Shown in pieces: positions 1 to 5,224 of a DNA stretch of 5,224 bases. The number at the start of each line of letters is the position of its first letter. Position 1 is the stretch's first letter. Position numbers and translations under genes: made by a program. The DNA is from an uncultured Actinomycetes bacterium (GTDB taxonomy: Bacteria; Actinomycetota; Actinomycetes; S36-B12), in NCBI GenBank assembly GCA_903918595.1, contig CAIXFB010000118.1:1-5224 (forward strand), read 5' to 3'. The notes below the pieces were generated by a model. It saw only the letters and a program-made list of their open reading frames with translations. It was not told the origin of the DNA and did not search any database.

Positions 1-672
1 CTCCATCGCGAGTGAGCGCGCAACGATTGCTTCAAGTGCGGTGCTCATGCCCACCAACGTGCCGCCGATTGCTGCGACCATGCCGATCTCTGCTGGTGTT
101 TCATACATAGGCCCGCGAAACTGGCAATACACGCCTTCGGTGAGGCTCGGTTCAAGCTCTTGACACATTGCCCGCAGTCTTGGTGAGTACAGATTGGTGA
201 GGTCAACAAAGTGCGCACCATGCAGTGGTGATACTCCGGTGAGATTGATGTGATCGCGAATCAGGACCGGGGTGCCCGGGCTCCATTGCGGGTCTAGGCC
301 ACCGCAACCGTTAGTCAAGACGATCGTCTTACAGCCAGCGAAGTGCGCGGTGCGTACGGCGTGCGTCACAGCATCAACACCGCGCTCTTCATAGAGATGT
401 GTGCGGCCAAGGAACACGAGCACCTTGGTGCCGTCGGCGTCGATCGAGCGAACCCGGCCGGCATGGCCGGCTACTGCCGGCGGGGAGAAGTGCGGAAGTT
501 CGGTCACGGGGAAATCGGCCACCGTGGTGCCGAGCAACTCAGCTGCCGGCACCCAGCCAGATCCAAGGATAACGCAGACGTCGTGCTGGTCGACGTTGGT
601 CAGGGCGCGCAGGGTGCTGGCGGATTCACGGGCTGCGTCATTTGCGACCTTGGTGGCCTCGTTATCGGTCAT
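1..672 (-). CDS. punA: Purine nucleoside phosphorylase, trimeric (low-molecular-mass) type, C-terminus outside window
   Basis: Cytoplasmic purine-salvage enzyme that splits (deoxy)inosine and guanosine with phosphate into free base and (deoxy)ribose-1-phosphate. The 224 visible residues contain the family landmarks in order: phosphate-binding GSGW (37-40), GHAGRV (69-74), FLGRTHLYEE (87-96), TNGCGG (120-125), the base-binding segment MYETPAE (189-195, with the purine-contacting Glu at 191) and VGMSTALEA (207-215). Family members run about 265-285 residues, so some 45-60 C-terminal residues are missing. These include the Asn that sets preference for 6-oxopurines, so specificity cannot be read here. 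The ATG at 672 is preceded by AGTAGG at an 8-nt spacing and gives a normal-length N-terminus. The gene lies 52 bp downstream of lpdA on the same strand with no terminator between, so co-transcription is likely. In mycobacteria this family is called deoD, although it is unrelated to the hexameric E. coli DeoD. Confidence 0.95.
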   Translation of the reverse strand, partial: MTDNEATKVANDAARESASTLRALTNVDQHDVCVILGSGWVPAAELLGTTVADFPVTELPHFSPPAVAGHAGRVRSIDADGTKVLVFLGRTHLYEERGVDAVTHAVRTAHFAGCKTIVLTNGCGGLDPQWSPGTPVLIRDHINLTGVSPLHGAHFVDLTNLYSPRLRAMCQELEPSLTEGVYCQFRGPMYETPAEIGMVAAIGGTLVGMSTALEAIVARSLAME

Positions 673-680
673 TCGGCAAA

Positions 681-686
681 CCTACT
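681..686 (-). promoter_or_regulatory. Ribosome binding site of the purine nucleoside phosphorylase gene
   Basis: On the minus strand AGTAGG lies 8 nt before the ATG at 672. It is a partial match to the Shine-Dalgarno consensus and supports that start codon. The rest of the 52-bp gap back to lpdA (673-724) shows no clear hairpin or promoter. Confidence 0.55.
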
Positions 687-724
687 CTGAGTGGCTTGTC
701 TGGGTTGTCGCGTGCAAGAACTCG

Positions 725-2137
725 CTAGTCCTCGATGATGTGAAGCCGACGGGCAGCCTCTCCGATGGATCCGGAAAGGCTCGGATACACAGTGAAAGTT
801 GCGGCAACCTCATCGGCGGTGAGGCGCTGTTGGATAGCAAGGGCGAGCACATGGATGAGCTCGCTCGCGTGCGGGCCCACCACCACAGCCCCAGCAATCA
901 ATCGGGTTCCCTTGCGGCAGAAGATCTTGACGAAGCCTTCTTGGGTGTCTTGCATCTTCGCCCGTGCATTAGTGGCGAGGGGCATCGTGTACACGTCGGC
1001 CCGGATTTCGTCGGAATCGATATCGGACTGGGTCATGCCGACGGTAGCAATTTCGGGATCGGTGAAGACTGTGCTGGAAACCACATTGCGATCCAGCGGC
1101 TGCACTGCATCACCGAGCGCGTGCCACATCGCGATTCGGCCTTGCATCGCCGCGACTGAGGCGAGCATCAGCACTCCCGTGCAATCGCCAGCCGCATAAA
1201 TGTTGCGTGCAGTCGTTCTCGATACGCGATCCACTGTGATGAAGCCGGCTGGATCAACATCAACACCAGCAGCTTTCAAGTTAAGCGCATCAGTGTTTGG
1301 GATCGAACCAACCGCCATCAGTACATGGCTGCCTTGAATCTTCGTACCGTCCTTGAGGGTGACCACCACCCCCGCTGCACCGTCGGCACCGTCGGCTGAG
1401 CGCTCGGCCGAAATCGCACGAGAATTCGCCAGTACCTGGATGCCACGCCTGGCAAACACGTTTTCGATGACGGCTGCAGCATCAGGATCTTCCCCAGGCA
1501 GCACGCGATCGCGCGATGACACCAATACAACTTCACTGCCCAGTGCTCGATACGCCGATGCGAACTCTGCACCTGTCACACCCGAGCCCACCACGATCAG
1601 CCGGGCAGGTGGTGTCGGCAGGTTGTACAGCTGCTCCCAGGTCAAGATGCGTTCACCGTCAGGGGTTGCTGATTCGAGTTCGCGTGGTCGGGCACCTGTT
1701 GCGATCAAGGTGGCATCTGCGCTGATCGTGGTGACTGATCCGCCCGGGCTGGTGATTTCAATATGGTGCTGGTCGATGAACCGTCCGGCACCCTCGAGGA
1801 TCTGCACGCCATGCTCGATCAGCTGGCTGCGAATGTCATCGCTCTGCTTGCTAGCAAGGGCCTTGATCCGGGCATTGACCGTGTTCAAGTCGACGCCGAT
1901 CAGGTTCGCGGTGGGGGATTGGCCTGCGATGAGTACCCCGAGGCCGGCGCTCTCCGCGGTCTGGGTCATCGCCTCGGCGGTCGCGATCAGAGTCTTGCTC
2001 GGCACACAGTCAGTCAAGACGCAGGAGCCGCCGATTCCATCCCTATCGATCAGGGTGACCTCTGCCCCGAGCTGGCGAGCCACGAGCGCTGCCTCATACC
2101 CACCAGGGCCGGCTCCGATGATCACCACAGCAGTCAC
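725..2137 (-). CDS. lpdA: LpdA-type FAD-dependent disulfide reductase family protein (probable NAD(P)H:quinone reductase)
   Basis: Cytoplasmic flavoprotein of the lipoamide dehydrogenase/glutathione reductase superfamily, 470 residues from the chosen start. The order is FAD-binding GAGPGG (8-13), the redox-centre segment GGSCVLTDCVPSK (36-48) with Cys39 and Cys44, the NAD(P)-binding GSGVTG (184-189), the second FAD motif IYAAGDCTG (313-321), and a C-terminal dimerisation domain ending TVYPSLSGSIGEAA. True lipoamide dehydrogenases have HPTLSE there. Here the catalytic His is Tyr451 and the Glu is Gly456, which matches the M. tuberculosis LpdA pattern (reported, from memory, to be a quinone reductase rather than a lipoamide dehydrogenase). 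After the NAD(P) loop comes SSRDR rather than an acidic residue, compatible with NADPH use. The GTG at 2137 gives the usual short N-terminus and has GAAAG 9 nt upstream. An in-frame TTG at 2155, six codons earlier, is an alternative. The gene probably heads a transcript with the phosphorylase gene. Confidence 0.9.
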   Translation of the reverse strand: MTAVVIIGAGPGGYEAALVARQLGAEVTLIDRDGIGGSCVLTDCVPSKTLIATAEAMTQTAESAGLGVLIAGQSPTANLIGVDLNTVNARIKALASKQSDDIRSQLIEHGVQILEGAGRFIDQHHIEITSPGGSVTTISADATLIATGARPRELESATPDGERILTWEQLYNLPTPPARLIVVGSGVTGAEFASAYRALGSEVVLVSSRDRVLPGEDPDAAAVIENVFARRGIQVLANSRAISAERSADGADGAAGVVVTLKDGTKIQGSHVLMAVGSIPNTDALNLKAAGVDVDPAGFITVDRVSRTTARNIYAAGDCTGVLMLASVAAMQGRIAMWHALGDAVQPLDRNVVSSTVFTDPEIATVGMTQSDIDSDEIRADVYTMPLATNARAKMQDTQEGFVKIFCRKGTRLIAGAVVVGPHASELIHVLALAIQQRLTADEVAATFTVYPSLSGSIGEAARRLHIIED

Positions 2138-2148
2138 GTCGTCATTCT

Positions 2149-2176
2149 TTCGCAACGGCCCTTCAGTGCCTACGCT
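2149..2176 (+). promoter_or_regulatory. Candidate leaderless promoter for the cyclotransferase gene
   Basis: TACGCT at 2171-2176 fits the actinobacterial -10 pattern TANNNT. It ends exactly 6 nt before the GTG at 2183, so transcription would begin at or within the start codon. TTCGCA at 2149-2154 matches the -35 consensus TTGACA at four of six positions with a 16-bp spacer. No Shine-Dalgarno sequence precedes the GTG, which also favours a leaderless message. This is inferred from position and pattern only. Confidence 0.45.
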
Positions 2177-2202
2177 GGTCCCGTGGCCCTGTATGCAGCG
2201 TA
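2171..2202. repeat. 7-bp inverted repeat across the cyclotransferase start codon
   Basis: TACGCTG (2171-2177) is repeated in inverted form as CAGCGTA (2196-2202), with 18 bp between and the centre near the GTG at 2183. The left arm is the candidate plus-strand -10. The right arm read on the minus strand gives TACGCT, a possible -10 for lpdA with a start near 2190 and a leader of about 53 nt. It could instead be an operator or chance; no good minus-strand -35 was found. Confidence 0.3.
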
Positions 2203-2626
2203 TGGATCGAACCTAGATCCTCGGCTGATGGCCGATCGGGCTCCGGCCTCGCCATCGCAAGGATTTGGCTGGTTGCGAGGTTGGCGGCTCACCTTTGCGG
2301 GGGAGAATCTGGGTTGGGACGGGGCCCTTGCAACCGTTGTTGAGGACTATGAGCACGACGTCTTCGTGATGCTCTACGACATGACGCACCTTGATGAGTT
2401 GACCCTTGATGCGTGGGAGGGCGTTGCCCTCGGGCTTTGGCGCAAGATCCGCGTGCGCGTTGAGACCATGAATGGATCCCAGGTTGCCTGGATGTACGTG
2501 CTCGATGATTACGAGGGTGGTCTGCCGTCTCGGCGCTACGTCGACATGATTGCCGATGCAGCCCATGAAGCTGGGGCTCCGGAGGATTACGTCGTCCGCG
2601 TGCGGTCAATGTCTAGCAACCCCTGA
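2183..2626 (+). CDS. Gamma-glutamylcyclotransferase-fold protein (AIG2-like/GGCT family)
   Basis: Small soluble protein of 147 residues. The family releases 5-oxoproline (or a related lactam) from gamma-glutamyl amines or peptides. The N-terminus MALYAAYGSNLD carries the YGSN substrate-binding signature (7-10). LTLDAWEGVALGLWRK (73-88) matches the LDxxEGVxxGxY segment around the catalytic Glu of human GGCT and makes Glu79 the likely acid/base. GGLPSRRYVDMI (112-123) and GAPEDYV (131-137) are typical of bacterial members near their C-terminus. The reading frame stays open far upstream (from 1763), but that part is antisense to lpdA and has no family similarity, so the GTG at 2183 is chosen. 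It has no Shine-Dalgarno and probably a leaderless promoter. The gene diverges from lpdA over a 45-bp gap; the M. tuberculosis lpdA neighbour Rv3304 is, from memory, of the same family. The natural substrate is unknown, since most actinobacteria use mycothiol rather than glutathione. Confidence 0.82.
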   Translation: MALYAAYGSNLDPRLMADRAPASPSQGFGWLRGWRLTFAGENLGWDGALATVVEDYEHDVFVMLYDMTHLDELTLDAWEGVALGLWRKIRVRVETMNGSQVAWMYVLDDYEGGLPSRRYVDMIADAAHEAGAPEDYVVRVRSMSSNP

Positions 2627-2767
2627 TTTTTGCCCCACTGGGAGCCTCAAACGGCAGTGCTCACGTAAATTGTTGGCACTTTCACCGCCGCTGAGGGCTC
2701 GCCAATGCAGAGGGTGGCCTGTGGACGAATGTTTGCGCTAGGTGCCTAATCCCTGCACAGTCACAAA
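2627..2767. other. Intergenic region with a possible nested hairpin
   Basis: A 141-bp gap between two plus-strand genes, with no convincing small gene. GAGCCTCA (2642-2649) can pair with TGAGGGCTC (2692-2700) with one bulged G. Inside it AGTGC (2656-2660) can pair with GCACT (2676-2680). No T-run follows, so it is at best a weak terminator or structured leader. No Shine-Dalgarno precedes the ATG at 2768, and no clear promoter for that gene could be picked out. Confidence 0.3.
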
Positions 2768-3853
2768 ATGCCTCATCCGCAGCGAATCGCAGCAACCATC
2801 GCTGCTGCTCGCTCCGTGATGGTGCATGGAGCAGTTGCCACCCACCGACTCATTGCTCTTGGTCTCACCAAGCATCAACTTGCCGCGGCCGTGAATGCCG
2901 GCGCACTGCTGCGGGTGCGCGCGGGGGTATACATCGATGCGCAGTTGTGGTCCCTGGGTGATGACCTCGCTCATCTGCACACTGCTGTTGCGGCGGCGCA
3001 CGCAGTTCGCCCTGACGGAGTTGCGGTTGGGGAAACGGCAGCGAAGTTGCTGGGCTTACCGCAATTTGGGGGTGTTGCGCGGGAACTTCATCTTGAGTGC
3101 GATGAGTCGCGGGAGCAAATTACCTCAGCGCTGGTGCCATTGCGCTTGGAGTCCACGTTCCCAACGGTGCATTTTGCGGTCCCAGGCCATGGATCGCGAA
3201 ACGGTTGGTTGCAACTCCACAATTTCCCAGTTCCTGAAGATGACTGGGAGATACGAGATGGGTTGCCAGTCACAACCCTTGCTCGGACGGCCATCGATTA
3301 CTCCCTGGGGCTAGAACTCAACACGGCTGTTGCTGTTCTGGATGCTTGTGCGCGTCTGATTGTTAGATCAGCAGATGGCGAGCGCGATATTCGGCGAGCG
3401 GTAATGGACGCCGATGCCGTTGCAGATGCCATGCGCACTTTGAGCGCAGTAGGTAATGAGACTTGGCGCCGACCAGGTGCGGGTACTTTGCGCAGAGCGT
3501 TACCTCTAGTGAATCCGGCGTCGGAATCAGTGCTGGAGTCGATGAGCAGAGTGAACATGAAGCGTGGGCGCCTTCCTGAACCTGAGTGCGGTCAACCGGT
3601 TCGTGGTGCAGATGGCCACCTCTATTGGTGTGACTTCTTGTGGCGCAGGCAGCGAGTTATTGGCGAAGCAGATGGCATGAGCAAGTACCTATCCCTTGAT
3701 GATCTGCGCAGGGAAAAGATCCGGCAGGAAGCTCTGGCTAATGCGGGTTTGACCGTCATTAGGTGGAACTGGGCCGAAGGCGTTGTGAATCCGAAGGTGA
3801 TGCGGGCTCGGATCCGCAAAGCGCTGGGGCGTAGCGCCACGTTTCAACGTTGA
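2768..3853 (+). CDS. AbiEi-antitoxin-like winged-helix protein with C-terminal DUF559/PD-(D/E)XK-type nuclease domain
   Basis: A 361-residue protein of a type common in actinobacteria, often annotated as a type IV toxin-antitoxin AbiEi-family protein or DUF559 protein. Residues about 18-57 resemble the AbiEi N-terminal winged helix: HGAVATHRLIALGLTKHQL followed by LLRVRAGVYI. The middle (about 70-230) has the segment GLPVTTLARTAID (165-177) typical of these proteins. Residues about 249-338 look like a nuclease fold: NPASESVLES with Glu257, a WCDFLW strand with Asp289, GEADGMSKY (299-307) with Glu300, Asp302 and Lys306, then REKIRQEAL and VIRWNW. Glu257, Asp289, Glu300 and Lys306 are the likely catalytic set. 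Function is inferred only: DNA cleavage, perhaps in defence or DNA repair. No AbiEii-type nucleotidyltransferase toxin lies beside it. The ATG at 2768 is kept because family members extend about 15 residues before the winged helix; the ATG at 2819 is an alternative. It lies between conserved metabolic genes and looks like an accessory insertion. Confidence 0.75.
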   Translation: MPHPQRIAATIAAARSVMVHGAVATHRLIALGLTKHQLAAAVNAGALLRVRAGVYIDAQLWSLGDDLAHLHTAVAAAHAVRPDGVAVGETAAKLLGLPQFGGVARELHLECDESREQITSALVPLRLESTFPTVHFAVPGHGSRNGWLQLHNFPVPEDDWEIRDGLPVTTLARTAIDYSLGLELNTAVAVLDACARLIVRSADGERDIRRAVMDADAVADAMRTLSAVGNETWRRPGAGTLRRALPLVNPASESVLESMSRVNMKRGRLPEPECGQPVRGADGHLYWCDFLWRRQRVIGEADGMSKYLSLDDLRREKIRQEALANAGLTVIRWNWAEGVVNPKVMRARIRKALGRSATFQR

Positions 3854-3858
3854 GCACG

Positions 3859-3904
3859 CACCGCCCCGTTCCGCACCGCTGTCCGGGAGCCCGCATGGGC
3901 GGTG
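3859..3904. terminator. Candidate bidirectional terminator in the convergent gap
   Basis: CACCGCCC (3859-3866) is perfectly inverted as GGGCGGTG (3897-3904), an 8-bp G+C-rich stem with a 30-nt loop that begins 5 nt after the nuclease stop codon. A smaller alternative hairpin is GCCC-GCAT-GGGC (3889-3900). Two genes converge on this 113-bp gap (3854-3966), where a terminator is expected. Neither strand has a T-run after the stem, so it would be a non-classical terminator. Nothing else recognisable lies in the gap. Confidence 0.4.
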
Positions 3905-3966
3905 AAACCCAGCATTTCCGACTAGAGAACCGCCGCTAGTGGCTCAAGGCGCCGGGTTGGTGGGGG

Positions 3967-5224
3967 TCAGTCTTTGATCTCGCAGAGCACCGTGCCGGTG
4001 GTGACCATGGCGCCTTGCTCAGCGCTCAGGCCCGTGACGGTGCCTGCTTTGTGCGCGGTGAGCGGCTGTTCCATCTTCATGGCCTCAAGCACGACGATCA
4101 GATCACCGGCAGCAACCTGCTGGCCTTCGGTGACCTCGACCTTGACGATGGTTCCTTGCATGGGAGCAGCTATTGCATCACCGGATACACCACTGGCTGC
4201 TTTGGTCCGGGCGCGCTTCTTGGGCGCAGCCCCTGTAGCGGTTGAGGTGCCCACTGATCCAAGCCCAGCGGGCAGAGTCACCTCGATGCGCTTCCCGCCA
4301 ACTTCAACAACAACGCTCTCGCGCACGGCCTGTTCAGCGGCGGCATCGGTACTACCGGAGTAGGCGGGGATGTTGTTCTCAAACTCGGTCTCGATCCAGC
4401 GGGTGTGAACCGTGAATGGAGCAGCCGGGTCGACAGGTGCAAACGCTGGGTCGCGGACCACAACTTGGTGGAAGGTGAGTGCTGTCGCGATGCCGTCGAT
4501 CTGGAATTCATCGAGGGCGCGCCGTGCCCGCTCGATTGCCTCGGTGCGGTCCTTGCCGGTGATGATCAACTTGGCAAGGAGTGAATCGAAGTTGCCACCG
4601 ATCACATCGCCAGCCTGAAAACCAGCATCAACGCGAACGCCGGGACCACTGGGCGGGGAGAACACGTTCAGGGCACCAGGTGCTGGGAGGAATCCGCGGC
4701 CGGGATCCTCACCGTTAATGCGGAACTCGAAGGAGTGACCGCGAATCTCCGGGTCGGCGTAATCGATGGTGCCACCACGGGCGATGCGGAACTGCTCGCG
4801 CACTAGGTCGATGCCCGTGACTTCTTCAGATACGGGGTGTTCTACCTGTAAGCGGGTGTTCACCTCGAGGAAAGAGATGGTGCCATCGACGCCGATCAAG
4901 AACTCGCAGGTGCCAGCGTTGACGTAGCCGGCCTCTTTCAAGATCGCCTTGGAGGAGGAGTAGAGCTCCGCGAGTTGAGCCGGGGTCAAGAACGGTGCAG
5001 GTGCCTCTTCAACCAACTTCTGGTGACGGCGTTGCAGTGAGCAGTCGCGGGTCGAAACAACAACAACATTGCCGTGCGCATCCGCGAGGCACTGTGTCTC
5101 AACGTGCCGGGGTTGATCGAGGTAACGCTCCACAAAGCACTCGCCGCGGCCAAAGGCGGCAACAGCTTCGCGGACTGCAGAGTCAAATAGTTCGGGGATT
5201 TCTTCGAGATTGCGCGCGACCTTC
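3967..5224 (-). CDS. accA3: Acetyl/propionyl-CoA carboxylase alpha chain (biotin carboxylase + biotin carrier), N-terminus outside window
   Basis: Biotin-dependent acyl-CoA carboxylase subunit. Its biotin carboxylase domain uses ATP and bicarbonate to carboxylate biotin on its own carrier domain; a separate beta (AccD) subunit passes CO2 to acetyl-, propionyl- or longer acyl-CoA. The 418 visible residues begin inside the ATP-grasp domain (FGRGECFVERYLD, then STRDCSLQRRHQKLVEEAP). The active-site block EVNTRLQVEH is encoded at 4837-4866. FEFRINGED and GPGVRVDAG follow in the biotin carboxylase C-terminal part, then a Lys/Arg/Ala-rich linker and the carrier domain from APMQG. The biotinylated Lys in EAMKM is codon 4075-4077, 35 residues before the C-terminus, the usual distance. 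Family members have about 590 residues, so some 170-180 N-terminal residues, including the glycine-rich ATP loop, and the start are missing. The symbol follows the mycobacterial orthologue; Streptomyces uses accA1/accA2. No frameshift or lost key residue was seen. Confidence 0.95.
   Translation of the reverse strand, partial: KVARNLEEIPELFDSAVREAVAAFGRGECFVERYLDQPRHVETQCLADAHGNVVVVSTRDCSLQRRHQKLVEEAPAPFLTPAQLAELYSSSKAILKEAGYVNAGTCEFLIGVDGTISFLEVNTRLQVEHPVSEEVTGIDLVREQFRIARGGTIDYADPEIRGHSFEFRINGEDPGRGFLPAPGALNVFSPPSGPGVRVDAGFQAGDVIGGNFDSLLAKLIITGKDRTEAIERARRALDEFQIDGIATALTFHQVVVRDPAFAPVDPAAPFTVHTRWIETEFENNIPAYSGSTDAAAEQAVRESVVVEVGGKRIEVTLPAGLGSVGTSTATGAAPKKRARTKAASGVSGDAIAAPMQGTIVKVEVTEGQQVAAGDLIVVLEAMKMEQPLTAHKAGTVTGLSAEQGAMVTTGTVLCEIKD

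Noticed and set aside
457..481. Three GCCGGC palindromes within 25 bp
   Set aside because: They fall in the well-conserved PAVAGHAGR coding stretch and are explained by Ala/Gly/Pro codons in G+C-rich DNA.
343..1159. Long plus-strand open frames opposite the phosphorylase and lpdA genes
   Set aside because: They are shadows of two well-supported minus-strand genes and their translations show no recognisable domains.
1381..1398. 9-bp tandem repeat (CGTCGGCAC/CGTCGGCTG) in lpdA
   Set aside because: It encodes ADGADG in a surface loop of the NAD(P) domain; two short copies are ordinary length variation and not a functional repeat.
1763..2182. Open upstream extension of the cyclotransferase reading frame (140 extra codons)
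   Set aside because: It is antisense to lpdA, has no family similarity, and the YGSN motif normally lies within the first 10 or so residues. The frame is open because of G+C-rich codon structure.
2550..2741. 63-codon plus-strand frame running out of the cyclotransferase gene into the intergenic gap
   Set aside because: More than a third overlaps the end of the cyclotransferase gene in another frame, there is no ribosome binding site, and the translation is not recognisable.
2768..3853. A complete type IV (AbiE) toxin-antitoxin system
   Set aside because: Only the N-terminal domain is AbiEi-like, the C-terminus looks like a nuclease, and neither flank has a nucleotidyltransferase toxin gene.
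5131..5133. GTG at 5133 as the start of the carboxylase subunit
   Set aside because: The frame continues upstream to the window edge with clear family sequence (EEIPELFDSAVREAVAAF), so this GTG is an internal Val codon of a gene cut by the edge.

Overview
The window reads as a stretch of actinobacterial chromosome. The G+C content is moderately high (near 60% by eye). The protein sequences resemble actinobacterial versions: a trimeric-type purine nucleoside phosphorylase, an LpdA-like flavoprotein disulfide reductase, and an acyl-CoA carboxylase alpha chain that fuses biotin carboxylase and biotin carrier domains. From memory, these families lie close together in Mycobacterium tuberculosis (deoD, lpdA, the Rv3304 family and accA3 all fall in the Rv3285-Rv3307 stretch) and in Streptomyces. 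The species cannot be named from this sequence. No rRNA, tRNA, insertion sequence, CRISPR array or replication origin was seen.

Layout. At 1-672 (minus) is the N-terminal 224 codons of purine nucleoside phosphorylase, cut by the window edge. At 725-2137 (minus) is a complete LpdA-type flavoprotein, 52 bp upstream of the phosphorylase and probably in the same transcript. At 2183-2626 (plus), divergent from lpdA across only 45 bp, is a small gamma-glutamylcyclotransferase-fold protein, probably read from a leaderless promoter. A 141-bp gap holds a possible hairpin. At 2768-3853 (plus) is a two-domain protein with an AbiEi-antitoxin-like N-terminus and a DUF559/PD-(D/E)XK-like nuclease C-terminus. 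A 113-bp convergent gap holds an inverted repeat that may terminate transcription. At 3967-5224 (minus) is the C-terminal 418 codons of the acyl-CoA carboxylase alpha chain, cut by the window edge.

How the genes relate. Four of the five genes are housekeeping metabolism: purine salvage, flavin-dependent redox chemistry, gamma-glutamyl turnover, and acyl-CoA carboxylation for fatty-acid or propionate metabolism. They do not form an obvious single pathway. The fifth, the putative nuclease, looks like an accessory gene set between core genes.

The points most worth a second look are three. The LpdA homologue keeps both active-site cysteines but has lost the catalytic His-Glu pair. The nuclease stands alone without a visible toxin partner. 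The lpdA/cyclotransferase intergenic space is very compressed. I do not see convincing evidence of a wholly new multi-gene system.
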